DNA from: Pseudomonas baetica
Lineage (GTDB): Bacteria > Pseudomonadota > Gammaproteobacteria > Pseudomonadales > Pseudomonadaceae
Reading direction: 5' to 3'
Assembly (NCBI RefSeq): GCF_019733355.1
Contig: NZ_JAIHLQ010000003.1
Location: forward strand, 1-64,000
DNA length: 64,000 bases
Shown here in pieces: positions 24,921-33,771 of this stretch (positions are counted from its first letter, which is position 1; the number at the start of each line of letters is the position of its first letter). The translations under genes and the position numbers were made by a program. The notes under the pieces were generated by a model, which worked only from the letters and a program-made list of their open reading frames with translations, searched no databases and was not told the DNA's origin.

Positions 24921-25856
24921 TTAACCCTGAGTTTCCCGCTCCAGTTCAGTCTCTGCTTCGGCAGCCTTACCCTTGGTCTTCAACTCACTGACAATTACCG
25001 CCGCCACAATCAACCCTGCGCCCAGCAGTGCAATCGCTGGCAAGCGCTCACCGGCAATCCGTCCGACAATCCCGGCCCACACCGGCTCGCCGGCATAGAT
25101 CAACGTGGCCCGCGTCGGCGATACACTCTTCTGTGCCCAGTTCATCGCCACCTGAATCGCCGCACTCGCGGCGCCCAGTCCCAGTGCGGTCACCAGTAGC
25201 GTCCAGGAAAAGTCCGGAATCGCTTCACTCGTCGGCACCACCAGCAGAAACGACAAGACTGCCGTCACCGCCAACTGCACGACGGTCACCCGGCGCACAT
25301 TGACTTGCCCGGCATAGGTGCTGATCAGAATGATTTCGGCGGCAATGGCAATGGCGCTTATCAGCGTGGCGATTTCCCCGGGGCTGAAGTTCAGCGAGGC
25401 CCCCGACGGCCCCGATAGCAGCATCAAACCGGTGAACGCCAGCATGATGCCGATGCTCGGCATCAACCCCGGCCGCCGTCCGAGCACCAGCCATTGCAGC
25501 AACGGGACGAACGGCACGTACAACGCGGTGATGAATGCTGACTGACTGCTCGGGATCGTTTGCAAGCCGACCGTCTGCAAACCGTAGCCGAGCATGATCG
25601 CCACACCAATGAAGGCGCCGGCCTTGAGTTCGAACAGGGTCAGTTGGCGCAGATGGCGCCAAGAGAACAGCGCCACGATGCACGCTGCGGCGGCAAAGCG
25701 CAGGCCGACGAAAAACATCGGGCCGCTGACCGTCATCGCGTGCTGAACCAGCAGAAAAGTGCCGCCCCAGACCATGGTGATCAGCACCAGCACGCACTCG
25801 GCTTTGCTGAAACGGGAGAAACGGAGGGAAGTGTCGGGGCGATTCACTGACGTCAT
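24921..25856 (-). CDS. EamA/DMT-family transporter
   Basis: ATG 25856 gives 311 residues; the frame extends to 26258 but would cover the divergent regulator gene. Ten hydrophobic segments in two EamA repeats are visible. The first repeat contains ITMVWGGTFLLVQHAM and RFAAAACIVALFSW, the second ATLISAIAIAAEIILISTYA and ending in EPVWAGIVGRIAGERLPAIA. DMT proteins usually export amino acids or other metabolites. The gene is divergent from an XRE-cupin regulator across 85 bases that contain a palindrome, which suggests control by that regulator. Confidence 0.87.
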   Translation of the reverse strand: MTSVNRPDTSLRFSRFSKAECVLVLITMVWGGTFLLVQHAMTVSGPMFFVGLRFAAAACIVALFSWRHLRQLTLFELKAGAFIGVAIMLGYGLQTVGLQTIPSSQSAFITALYVPFVPLLQWLVLGRRPGLMPSIGIMLAFTGLMLLSGPSGASLNFSPGEIATLISAIAIAAEIILISTYAGQVNVRRVTVVQLAVTAVLSFLLVVPTSEAIPDFSWTLLVTALGLGAASAAIQVAMNWAQKSVSPTRATLIYAGEPVWAGIVGRIAGERLPAIALLGAGLIVAAVIVSELKTKGKAAEAETELERETQG

Positions 25857-25860
25857 AACC

Positions 25861-25938
25861 TTGCGCACTATAAAAGGCAGGACGCACAATGCGCCCAACG
25901 TTGCGCAGTATACTGCCCAACCCCACCGAGTGAGCAAT
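25861..25938. promoter_or_regulatory. Candidate operator cluster between DMT exporter and XRE-cupin regulator
   Basis: The perfect 12-base palindrome GCAGTATACTGC occupies 25905-25916. Related half sites flank it: GCGCACTATA at 25863-25872 and GCAATATAGTGCCC at 25934-25947, which runs into the regulator's GTG start. The common pattern (A)GTATACT/TATAGTGCCC repeats at a spacing of roughly 30 bases. It is probably the binding site of the regulator encoded next to it; not tested. Confidence 0.55.
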
Positions 25939-25941
25939 ATA

Positions 25942-26505
25942 GTGCCCAAAGATTCCAGCCAACGAGCGTCCGTCCTGCAACACGTCAGCCAGAACGTCCG
26001 GCGCCTGCGGCATGCCGCTGACCTGAGCCAGACCGCGCTCGCGGAAAAATCCGGGGTCAGTCGGCGCATGCTGGTGGCGATCGAGGCGGGCGAGAAAAAC
26101 GTCAGCCTGACCACCCTCGACCGCGTTGCCGAAGCGCTCGACGTCGCCTTCAGTGATCTGATCCAGGCATCCGACGCGCGCGATCCGAGCCGCATCAACG
26201 AAGTGGCGTGGGCGGGCACGATCCCTGGCAGTAAAGCGGTGCTGCTGTCCAAAGCCACGGCGACTCGCGAAGTCGAACAGTGGGAGTGGTGCCTGCAACC
26301 CGGCGAGGTGTATCCCTCGCAACCGGATGCCGACGGTTGGAGTGAGCAGATTTATGTGTTTGCGGGTTGCCTGACGCTGATGCTCGGCGATCAACCGCAG
26401 CAAATCAGGGCGGGTGAGTTTTTCATGTTCGCCAGCAACCAGCCGCACGCCTATCGCAATGATGGGGATGTGGCGGCGCGTTTTGTCCGTAATGTGGTGA
26501 TTTGA
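25942..26505 (+). CDS. XRE-family regulator with C-terminal cupin
   Basis: A GTG at 25942 (reading MPKDSSQRASVLQHVSQNVR) gives 187 residues. The first 75 form a Cro/C1-type helix-turn-helix (LRHAADLSQTALAEKSGVSR RMLVAIEAGEKNVSLTTLDR). Residues 100-187 form a single cupin barrel (QPGEVYPSQPDADGWSEQIY ... EFFMFASNQPHAYRN), which in this class binds a small effector or metal. The gene is divergent from the DMT exporter and its stop lies directly before the ATG of the flavoprotein gene, so both neighbours are likely targets. Confidence 0.88.
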   Translation: MPKDSSQRASVLQHVSQNVRRLRHAADLSQTALAEKSGVSRRMLVAIEAGEKNVSLTTLDRVAEALDVAFSDLIQASDARDPSRINEVAWAGTIPGSKAVLLSKATATREVEQWEWCLQPGEVYPSQPDADGWSEQIYVFAGCLTLMLGDQPQQIRAGEFFMFASNQPHAYRNDGDVAARFVRNVVI

Positions 26506-27909
26506 ATGAGTCAGAGCGCAGATATCCTGATTATTGGCGGCGGCCTCAGCGGCACGATGCTGGCGGTGCAATTGCTGCGTCTGCCCGGTCAACGCAAGAT
26601 TCTGATCATTGAACCGCGCGCCGAAGTGGGGCGCGGCGAGGCTTACAGCGCAGTCGAACCTGGCCATACGCTTAATGGCAACGCGGCGCGAATGAGCGTC
26701 GACCCGGATAACCCGAATGACCTTACGCAGTGGCTGACCGAGCATATTGCCGCTGGTGGCTGGCCGGAGTCGGCTGAGCAAAATGTGCCTGTCAGTGAGT
26801 TGTTCCCGCCTCGTGGGTTGTTCGGCGTTTATGTGCAACAACGGTTAGCCGAAGCCCGCCGTGTTGGTGCGCAACAAGGCTCGACAGTCGAGCATGTACG
26901 CGCGGAGGTCGTCGATCTGCAAGCCGATGCGCATTCAGTGCAGTTGACCTTGAGTGACGGTCAACTTTTACACGGCGCATTCGCTGTGCTCGCCACGGGT
27001 ATGTTTCCCGCCGCACGCACGCCGCAGAAGGAATCCAGTGGCCTCAACGCCACCGCACTTGACCCGTGGGACGTCGCGGCCATGCGCCAACTCGATCCGC
27101 AATCGACCGTGCTGATCATCGGTTCTGGCCTGACCATGGTCGACGCCGTGGTGTCGCTGGAGCAAGCCGGGCATCGCGGGCCGATTGAAGTGTTCTCCCG
27201 TCACGGCTTGCTGCCTCACGTACGGCGCCAACCACCGGTTTGGGTGGACTTCCTCGCTGAAAATCCTGGCATCCGCTCGCCACGGCAGTTGCTGCGCGAA
27301 TTGCGTCGGCATTGCCGTGAGGCCATCGCCCAAGGCGTTGATTGGCAGGCGCCGCTGGACACGGTGCGCGCTCATATTGGACGCTTGTGGAGCCAGGCGA
27401 CTGACGTGCAGCGTCGACAATTCGTACGCCATGTGCGGCCTTGGTGGGAAAGCCATCACCATCGTTCGCCGCCGCTGAGTGCGCAGTTGGTCGAACGGCT
27501 GCAGGGCGAGGGGCGGTTGCGGATTCAGGCGGCTTCCTTCAAAGGGCTTGAAACGTGCGTGGCGGACGGTGTGAGTATTCGCATTCGTCGCCGTGGTGAG
27601 GCTGAAACCTGTGTAGTTCATGGCGCTGCGCTGATCAATTCCAGTGGCATCGAGTATGACTGGCGTCGGGTGGCTCGACCGTTGCCGCAGCAGTTGCTGG
27701 CTCGGGGATTGGTGCGACCGGGGCCGTTGGCGTTGGGGATCGCGGCTGCGATTGATGGTGCAGTGCTGAACGAACACGGGCAGGCAGCGAATCGGTTGTT
27801 CGCCATGGGCCCGCCATTGCGCGGAATGTGGTGGGAGAGTACGGCAGTGACCGATGTGGCGTTACAGGCGAAGGCGTTGGCGGTGCGATTGGGTGCTGAG
27901 CAAGGCTGA
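26506..27909 (+). CDS. FAD/NAD(P)-binding protein (HI0933/YdhS-like)
   Basis: The 467-residue protein opens with a dinucleotide-binding GGGLSGTMLAVQLL (residues 11-24) and an acidic end of strand two (IIEPRAEVGRGEAYS). A second Rossmann-type motif is VLIIGSGLTMVDAVVSL near 202-218, and ATGMFP near 165 is the GATG-like element of flavoproteins. These features and the HTLNGNAARMSVDPDNPNDL block define the FAD/NAD(P)-binding family of unknown reaction that includes HcaA-like and YdhS-like proteins. The ATG follows the regulator's stop with no gap (TGA ATG), so they are cotranscribed. Confidence 0.83.
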   Translation: MSQSADILIIGGGLSGTMLAVQLLRLPGQRKILIIEPRAEVGRGEAYSAVEPGHTLNGNAARMSVDPDNPNDLTQWLTEHIAAGGWPESAEQNVPVSELFPPRGLFGVYVQQRLAEARRVGAQQGSTVEHVRAEVVDLQADAHSVQLTLSDGQLLHGAFAVLATGMFPAARTPQKESSGLNATALDPWDVAAMRQLDPQSTVLIIGSGLTMVDAVVSLEQAGHRGPIEVFSRHGLLPHVRRQPPVWVDFLAENPGIRSPRQLLRELRRHCREAIAQGVDWQAPLDTVRAHIGRLWSQATDVQRRQFVRHVRPWWESHHHRSPPLSAQLVERLQGEGRLRIQAASFKGLETCVADGVSIRIRRRGEAETCVVHGAALINSSGIEYDWRRVARPLPQQLLARGLVRPGPLALGIAAAIDGAVLNEHGQAANRLFAMGPPLRGMWWESTAVTDVALQAKALAVRLGAEQG

Positions 27910-27927
27910 GCATTGAGGCTGCTGATC

Positions 27928-28094
27928 AGGGCCTCTTCGCGGGCAAGCCCGCTCCCACAGGTTTCAGTGTTGTTCACACATCACATGTACGACTCGGACA
28001 CTGTAGGAGCGGGCTTGCCTGCGAAGAGGCCAGCAGGTTCAACATCTCTGTCTACTGGTCTGGCCTATTCGCTAGCAAGCTAGTTCCCACAGGG
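27928..28094. repeat. Three REP elements in tandem inversion
   Basis: Two standard copies (gcgggcaagcccgctcccac and gtaggagcgggcttgcctgc) are followed by a third, decayed copy (ttcgctagcaagctagttcc, 28068-28087). The cluster fills the space between the convergent flavoprotein and ppnN genes. Confidence 0.85.
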
Positions 28095-28113
28095 TTGTGT
28101 AGCGGCTGAAAGC

Positions 28114-29487
28114 TTACGCCACCACTTGATAACACGGCACATACGCCGCGCCGCCCGGCAATTTCATCCGGTGCTGGGCGACGAAGGCTTTGAGCAGCGC
28201 GTCCAGCGGTTGCATGATCGCGGCGTCACCGCGGATCTGGTACGGCCCGTGATCTTCGATCAGGCGGATGCCCTTGTCCTTGACATTGCCGGCAACGATC
28301 CCGGAGAACGCCCGGCGCAGGTTGGCCGCCAGTTCGTGCGGTGGCTGGTCGCGGTGCAGTTTGAGGTTGGCCATGTTTTCGTGGGTCGGATCGAACGGAC
28401 GCTGGAACCCCTCGTCGATTTTCAACAGCCAGTTGAAGTGGAAGGCGTCGTTGCGTTCGCGGCGGAACTGCTTCACGGCTCTCAGGCCCTGAGTCATCTG
28501 GCGCGCCACTTCCGCCGGGTCGTCAATGATGATTTCGTAGTGCTGTTTTGCGGCTTCGCCTAGGGTGGCGGTGACAAACGCGTCGAGTTGCTCCAGATAC
28601 GGTGCGGCATGTTTCGGCCCGGTCAGCACTACCGGGAACGGCAGGCCCTCGTTGTCCGGGTGCATCAGGATACCCAGCAGGTACAGAAACTCTTCGGCAG
28701 TACCGGCGCCGCCCGGGAAGATGATGATGCCGTGGCCAACGCGCACGAACGCTTCGAGGCGTTTTTCGATGTCCGGCAGGATCACCAGTTCGTTGACGAT
28801 CGGGTTAGGCGCTTCGGCGGCGATGATGCCCGGCTCGGTCAAGCCGAGGTAGCGACCGCCATGAATGCGTTGTTTGGCGTGGGCAATGGTCGCGCCTTTC
28901 ATCGGGCCTTTCATCACGCCGGGGCCGCAACCGGTGCAGATGTCGAGGCTGCGCAGGCCCAGTTCGTGGCCGACTTTCTTGGTGTATTTGTACTCTTCGG
29001 TGTTGATCGAGTGGCCGCCCCAGCACACCACGATTTTCGGCTCGACACCCGGGCGCAGGGTGCGAGCGTTGCGCAGCAGGTGGAAGACGTAGTCGCTGAT
29101 GCCTTGCGAAGTGCTCAGGTCGATGCGTTGGCTGTCGAGTTCATTCTCGGTGTAGACGATGTCGCGCAGGGCGCTGAACAGCATTTCGCGGGTGCTGGCG
29201 ATCATTTCGCCGTCGACGAAGGCGTCGGCGGGAGCGTTCAGCAGCTCCAGGCGCACACCGCGATCTTGCTGGTGAATGCGGATTTCGAAATCTTTGTAGG
29301 CTTCAAGAATGGTCTTGGCGTTATCGACATGCGCGCCGGTATTGAGGATGGCCAGGGCGCACTGGCGGAAGAGGGTGTAGGTGCTGCCGGATCCGGCTTC
29401 GCTCAGTTGCTGAACTTCACGTTGAGAAAGGGTTTCCAGGCTGCCCTTCGGGCTGACCGAGGCGTTGATTACGTGTCGTTGGGTCAT
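28114..29487 (-). CDS. ppnN: PpnN nucleotide 5'-monophosphate nucleosidase (YgdH)
   Basis: The 457-residue protein has the LOG-family core in its middle: VCWGGHSI near 153, and the PGGAGTAEEFLYLLG motif near 258-272 that marks phosphoribohydrolases. The N- and C-terminal extensions (RQCALAILNTGAHVDNAKTI; the HRDQPPHELAANLRRAFSGI end) are those of PpnN, which cleaves purine and pyrimidine monophosphates to base and ribose 5-phosphate and is controlled by (p)ppGpp. Length matches the E. coli enzyme (454). Single gene. Confidence 0.93.
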   Translation of the reverse strand: MTQRHVINASVSPKGSLETLSQREVQQLSEAGSGSTYTLFRQCALAILNTGAHVDNAKTILEAYKDFEIRIHQQDRGVRLELLNAPADAFVDGEMIASTREMLFSALRDIVYTENELDSQRIDLSTSQGISDYVFHLLRNARTLRPGVEPKIVVCWGGHSINTEEYKYTKKVGHELGLRSLDICTGCGPGVMKGPMKGATIAHAKQRIHGGRYLGLTEPGIIAAEAPNPIVNELVILPDIEKRLEAFVRVGHGIIIFPGGAGTAEEFLYLLGILMHPDNEGLPFPVVLTGPKHAAPYLEQLDAFVTATLGEAAKQHYEIIIDDPAEVARQMTQGLRAVKQFRRERNDAFHFNWLLKIDEGFQRPFDPTHENMANLKLHRDQPPHELAANLRRAFSGIVAGNVKDKGIRLIEDHGPYQIRGDAAIMQPLDALLKAFVAQHRMKLPGGAAYVPCYQVVA

Positions 29488-29712
29488 GCAATGATCCTTA
29501 AAACGATGTCATCCCAAAACCAGGCGAATGGCATCCGAATAGTGTGTATCCATGAATGAAGATGGCACGATCTGCGCTGTACCGCCATGTCCCCGTTGAT
29601 TGATAAAAAGATGAAAAGGAGCCCCAGCATAGCTAAATCCACCGCAGAGGCGATAATGCCCCGGCCGGTTTTTTCCGTTGCCCTTTTTTGCCGCTCAAGG
29701 AAGTCATTCGTG

Positions 29713-30240
29713 ATGTTTGAAATTCAGCCGATGGATGCCGCTACTTTTCGCCAGCAGACCCGCCGCAGCACGATCATCATCGCCGTGCTGTTTCTGGTGC
29801 TGGCGATGTTGTTTTCGACGGTGGCAGTGGCGCTGTTCGGTGAGCCTGGCGGCGATAATCTGCGGTTCAATGTCGGTGGTGTGTTTGTGGCGTTCCTGTT
29901 GACGGCGGGGCTGTTGCGCGGGCGATTCTGGAATCAGAGCTGGATGGCCCCGGCTGTTTATAGCTGGCGGCTCAAGCGTAGCCTGATGCGTGTTACCAAT
30001 GTGATGCATCAGGTGACGGCGGCGGTAGAAAAAAACGATCCGACGGCGATGAAGGTGTTGCGCTTCTATCATTTGGGGCTGACCCAGATGCATGAACTGG
30101 ACGGTAATTCCAGCGATCATGGGCAGCTGTGGCGGGAAGTCGAGCAACATAAGGAGCGCATGCAGGCGTTGGGGCTTGATATCGATCAGCCGCGCCTTGA
30201 TCCGGCGTGGCTGGAAGCCTTGAAATCCGCGTCGCGTTAA
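29713..30240 (+). CDS. DUF3087 family membrane protein
   Basis: ATG 29713 behind AAGGAAG gives 175 residues; the frame upstream to 29587 has no signal. Two membrane segments (about 22-45 and 55-72) precede a cytosolic helical domain that includes RFYHLGLTQMHELDGNSSDH, the recognisable DUF3087 motif. Function unknown. It is convergent with the DUF2784 gene and overlaps its end by four bases. Confidence 0.8.
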   Translation: MFEIQPMDAATFRQQTRRSTIIIAVLFLVLAMLFSTVAVALFGEPGGDNLRFNVGGVFVAFLLTAGLLRGRFWNQSWMAPAVYSWRLKRSLMRVTNVMHQVTAAVEKNDPTAMKVLRFYHLGLTQMHELDGNSSDHGQLWREVEQHKERMQALGLDIDQPRLDPAWLEALKSASR

Positions 30241-30623
30241 AACGGAATGCGCCTGGCTCGGCGCAGTTTCCACGAGCGGATCAGCCGCCCATAGACAAAC
30301 AGGTTGATCGCCAGCACCACGCTGCCGAGTGCCAGTTGAATCTGCGGTGTCAGCCCGGCCGGGTAGATGATCGGCCAGATGTAATGCTCGATGAATCCGC
30401 CGGCGTATTCCGTCTGTCCGGCGGCGTGGCGCATCAGGTTTTCCCAGTAGGTCAACGGACAGGTCAGGTGCAACACCTCGACCGCGAAGCCCCACGCGGC
30501 GGCGGGCAAGTGCAACCACATCAGCCGTGGCCACTTGAGCACCAGCAACCCGCCGAACAGCACGAACACAATGAACAGCAAATGAAACAGCACCAGCCCG
30601 TCGGCTGTGATTCGGTACAGCAT
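30237..30623 (-). CDS. DUF2784 family membrane protein
   Basis: ATG 30623 with GGGAG upstream gives 128 residues. Four hydrophobic segments and the conserved stretch EVLHLTCPLTYWENLMRHAA followed by GGFIEHYIWPIIYP identify DUF2784, a small integral membrane family of unknown function. It converges on the DUF3087 gene with overlapping stops. Confidence 0.85.
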   Translation of the reverse strand: MLYRITADGLVLFHLLFIVFVLFGGLLVLKWPRLMWLHLPAAAWGFAVEVLHLTCPLTYWENLMRHAAGQTEYAGGFIEHYIWPIIYPAGLTPQIQLALGSVVLAINLFVYGRLIRSWKLRRARRIPF

Positions 30624-30874
30624 GTCGTCTCCCTGACGCAATTGTGAATGGCGCTATGTTACGCGCAGGCCCTGGGCAATGGGGCAAGATTGTTCAAGCC
30701 AGAGATGGGTTGTTACTGGCACCGTTATCAACGGCTTTTCTGGTTGTAGAGTGTTATCTCCGATTCACGGTTGCCGCGCAGTAGGTTTCTTCAAGACGCT
30801 GGTGGTTGTAAGTTGCCCGCGTGAAACTGCTCTACGCTGTAAGGAGGGCAATTTATTTGTGACAGGAGGTGCGC

Positions 30875-31021
30875 ATGACGACTGAGCAAGAGCATCCTGA
30901 ACTGGATGACGATGAGACGGATGAGCCGACGCAAGAAGAAATAGAGCGGGAGAAGCACAAGGAGCAAACCTGGAAACACGATGACGGCAGAGAGCTATCG
31001 GAACCTGACCGCAAGTTGTAA
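30875..31021 (+). CDS. Small acidic protein (48 aa)
   Basis: An ATG at 30875 follows a near-perfect GACAGGAGGT site and opens 48 codons ending in TAA at 31021. The product (starts MTTEQEHPELDDDETDEPTQ) is extremely acidic in its first half and becomes Lys/His-rich, with no hydrophobic segment, so it is probably disordered. An intrinsic terminator begins 13 bases after the stop. The strong binding site, clean stop and terminator support a real short gene. No family recognised. Confidence 0.7.
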   Translation: MTTEQEHPELDDDETDEPTQEEIEREKHKEQTWKHDDGRELSEPDRKL

Positions 31022-31033
31022 TTGATTCTTGCG

Positions 31034-31070
31034 AAAAAGCCCCGCATCAGAGCCTGAGCGGGGCTTTTCG
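31034..31070. terminator. Intrinsic terminator, probably bidirectional
   Basis: AAAAGCCCCGC (31035-31045) pairs perfectly with GCGGGGCTTTT (31058-31068) across a 12-base loop. Having A's before and T's after, it can serve the small gene on the left and the minus-strand gene ending at 31076. Confidence 0.88.
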
Positions 31071-31075
31071 TTATT

Positions 31076-31348
31076 TCAGAGATCGTCCATCTGCGTTAAA
31101 TCGGGGTGTGAGGCCCGATATCCCAAAGTTTTGTCGATCCAGGCATTAAGTTCGTTGACCATCACCGGTGCTTGACCAGGATACCCTTCGAGGGTGGTGC
31201 GCAGGATACGTTCGATGTCGGGAACGGCACGCAGGTTTCGGGTTTTTATGTAGTGGCCGATAAAACAGTCGAGTTGAAAGCGTTCTGTCATGGACAGATG
31301 AATACACTCCAGGTCGTTGGCCTGATTGATTGCAAAATCGTCGCGCAA
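31076..31348 (-). CDS. Hypothetical protein (up to 90 aa)
   Basis: The frame runs from a TTG at 31348 (weak AGAGAA upstream) or an ATG at 31291 to 31076, next to a terminator. The product is helical (ERFQLDCFIGHYIKTRNLRA, DIERILRTTLEGYPGQAP), without signal or membrane segment. I do not recognise it. The convergent terminator and amino-acid composition suggest it is real, but the start is unsure. Confidence 0.5.
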   Translation of the reverse strand: MRDDFAINQANDLECIHLSMTERFQLDCFIGHYIKTRNLRAVPDIERILRTTLEGYPGQAPVMVNELNAWIDKTLGYRASHPDLTQMDDL

Positions 31349-31615
31349 CTTGGTTCTCTGCAGGTTTGATAACGTTGTTGGGGATTCCTGGTTTTTTTGA
31401 CTCTTCGGTCAATTGGTATGCCAAATGGAAATGCGGCGCGCATGCTATCTCTAGCGCGTCTAAATGTATGCATGACGGTTGAAATGTCTGACAGGCGGTT
31501 AGTTCGTTCAAACGACTGTTTTGCAGATGACTGTTTCATTGTTGAAACGCTTGTTGTAATGAAACGGAATCACTATTGATTCGAATCTTTTTAAATAAAT
31601 TGATGCAAAGAACAT

Positions 31616-32296
31616 TCATGTCAGTTGTTCTATTAGTTTGGCGCCCTGATGGCGTGAATTTCCAACGGTTTTAGCGACTTTGTACCATTCGAACGTCTCC
31701 GAAGCTTCGCCTTCGAACAGGAGCATATGTTCGGCCCGTTCGACGGGCGTTGCTGGATCGAGCCATTCGCGCACCAAATCTGCGCAGAACACCACAGGTC
31801 GACGATCATGGATATCAAGCATGCCGCCGACGCTGTCCGCAGTGATGATCACAAATCCATCGTCGTCCCGCGCCTGCGTGCCGGATGTAGGAAGTTGTCC
31901 GATGGCGGCGCAGAAAACTGGTCCGTGATCGGCCCGACGGATCAGCCACGGTTGTCGGGTTTTATCCTCGGCATCCACCCACTCAAACCAGTTGTCGACC
32001 GGGACGATCAAGCGATGCCGCCAGATGGCCCGGAAGAATGGGCCATGGGCGACTTTCTCCACTCGCGCGTTGATTGGCGCTGCGCGATCCTTGGCCCAGT
32101 GTGGGCGCCAGCCCCAGCGCAGGTTGTCAGCGCATAGTCGTTGATCGTGCTGATGGAGCACGGCCAGCGAAGTGGTCGGGGCCGCGTTGTAGCGATTCAG
32201 CGGCGCGTCGCCCACATGATTGAGCAACGCATCCGGGATGCTCAGCACAGCAACGAAATCGTGAATGCCACGGTACTGCGAGAGTCTTCCGCACAT
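31616..32296 (-). CDS. yedK: SOS response-associated peptidase (HMCES/YedK)
   Basis: The 226-residue protein begins MCGRLSQY; Cys2, exposed after removal of Met, is the residue that crosslinks to abasic sites in single-stranded DNA. Other SRAP landmarks are APTTSLAVL, WGWRPHW, NARVEKV and a DIHDRRPVVF segment carrying the catalytic His. It shields abasic sites and later releases itself. No LexA box was found upstream. Single gene. Confidence 0.93.
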   Translation of the reverse strand: MCGRLSQYRGIHDFVAVLSIPDALLNHVGDAPLNRYNAAPTTSLAVLHQHDQRLCADNLRWGWRPHWAKDRAAPINARVEKVAHGPFFRAIWRHRLIVPVDNWFEWVDAEDKTRQPWLIRRADHGPVFCAAIGQLPTSGTQARDDDGFVIITADSVGGMLDIHDRRPVVFCADLVREWLDPATPVERAEHMLLFEGEASETFEWYKVAKTVGNSRHQGAKLIEQLT

Positions 32297-32510
32297 GGGC
32301 TGAATCTCCGGTTGGACGGTTTCAGCTTAGTCGCTGATGCGCTCTCAATCCTTGTCTTGAGCAGACACTGGCTTACTGAACGAGCGCCGGAACCAAACCC
32401 TGTGTACCTTATCCAACCTCGGCTCGCAGAGCCGGGCGCAGGGACGGATAAAGGCGAGGGAGTTTTGCCAATCGACAACGTGACCGCAGCGATCAGACTC
32501 AAGGCAAAAC

Positions 32511-33410
32511 ATGACAACCGGATTCAGACTTCTTTGTGCAGCGGCCATTGTTTTGGGGTTGGCCGGTTGCATTGCCGCGCCCATCGAATTGACCGCGCAA
32601 ACCGAAACACGCCTGAAAGCTCAAGCGCCGGTGCGCTTTTTGCTGACGTACGATGATGGCCCCAGCGCCTCGAGTTTCTGGAATCCGTCGGCCACGGTCC
32701 TCGACAGCCTCAAAGACAACCCCCTGCAACCGGGCATCAAAGCGGTGTTCTTCGTCCAGACCCGTGCGCCCAGGGCAGGCGACAGCGAGATCGGCCGCGC
32801 CATCATGCGTCGCGAGCATGAGGAGGGGCATATCCTCGGTTTTCACACCGCGACCCACTGGCACACCAATCATCGCTTGCTCGACCCGCAGGAACTGGAA
32901 ACGTCGCTGAGCAACGGTACGGCTGACATCGCCGCCATTACCGGGGCGCCACCCAGGTTATTGCGTCCGCCATTCTGGAACTACGACAAGCGCACTTTTG
33001 CCGCCTATCAACAACATGGATTACACGTCTTGTTGACGGATTTGAGCGCTAATGACGGCAAGATTTGGGGGTTTAACGCCAGCCCGCGTCGCCGGGCTAA
33101 CCTGTTGCGGCAGTTGTCGCAAGTCCGGGAGCGCATCGCTCTTGGCGAGTTTCCAACCGTGGACGGGGTCATTCCGGTAGTGGTGACCTTCCATGACCTT
33201 AATCGCTACACCGCGCGGCATACTCGCGAATATCTGCAAATCCTCCTGGACAGCGCAGCAGCCACTGGCGTGAGGCTGGCGGACAAGCCGTTCTACGATG
33301 ACCACGCTGCGCTGGAGAAGGCCGCGCTGGCGCGCACGGTTCAGCAAAGTTCGGATCAAGTGGAGTTACCGGGCATCTGGAACTGGGTCTGGGATCATGA
33401 CGCCCACTGA
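32511..33410 (+). CDS. Polysaccharide deacetylase-family lipoprotein
   Basis: The 299-residue product has a lipoprotein signal peptide with lipobox LAGC (Cys20). The NodB-type catalytic domain follows: TYDDGPS with Asp48/Asp49, the HxxxH metal pair in GFHTATHWH (His112, His116), RPPFWNY near 150, and a late FHDLN motif. It is probably an N- or O-deacetylase of a cell-envelope polysaccharide, membrane-anchored on the periplasmic side. It stands alone. Confidence 0.88.
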   Translation: MTTGFRLLCAAAIVLGLAGCIAAPIELTAQTETRLKAQAPVRFLLTYDDGPSASSFWNPSATVLDSLKDNPLQPGIKAVFFVQTRAPRAGDSEIGRAIMRREHEEGHILGFHTATHWHTNHRLLDPQELETSLSNGTADIAAITGAPPRLLRPPFWNYDKRTFAAYQQHGLHVLLTDLSANDGKIWGFNASPRRRANLLRQLSQVRERIALGEFPTVDGVIPVVVTFHDLNRYTARHTREYLQILLDSAAATGVRLADKPFYDDHAALEKAALARTVQQSSDQVELPGIWNWVWDHDAH

Positions 33411-33525
33411 GTCGTCGGGTCAACGTTGTGATCCGGTTGGCATGGTTGCATCGAGCAGGACACCAATGGCTCATCTATGCTTTGTGGGTCGACCGACTCT
33501 CTCATCGCCTGCGAGGCGTCCACCC

Positions 33526-33768
33526 ATGCTTGCCATTGCCGATATTTGCCGCATTGTCGAATCCGGCTTCCCCGCGTTTAAATGCGACTGCATCCCTACG
33601 CCGCAGGGGCTGTTGCAAATCAAAGTCTACGAACCCGACAGCGGTCACGTCGAGTTACTGCTCAATGGTGTTTCCCCGGAACATCTCGTCACGATCCGCG
33701 ACATTTCCAACTTCATCGGTGAGTTACGCACGGAGATCAGTGCCGGGCGAAGGGCCTTCGCCGGTTAA
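33526..33768 (+). CDS. DUF1652 family protein
   Basis: ATG 33526 gives 80 residues with the DUF1652 pattern (IVESGFPAFKCDCIPTPQG LLQIKVYEP ... LRTEISAGRRAF). Frames extending upstream to 33298 overlap the deacetylase gene and lack signals. The family is small, soluble, nearly confined to Pseudomonas and of unknown function. It converges on the Nudix gene with stops 3 bases apart. Confidence 0.82.
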   Translation: MLAIADICRIVESGFPAFKCDCIPTPQGLLQIKVYEPDSGHVELLLNGVSPEHLVTIRDISNFIGELRTEISAGRRAFAG

Positions 33769-33771
33769 ACC

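Noticed and set aside
25225-26841. Long minus-strand frame over the DMT transporter and regulator
   Set aside because: It covers two well supported genes in other frames and contains no recognisable protein.
28588-29559. Plus-strand frame opposite ppnN
   Set aside because: It is antisense to a strongly conserved enzyme, without start signals or known domains.
32297-32420. LexA box before the SRAP gene
   Set aside because: No CTG-N10-CAG element with correct spacing was found.
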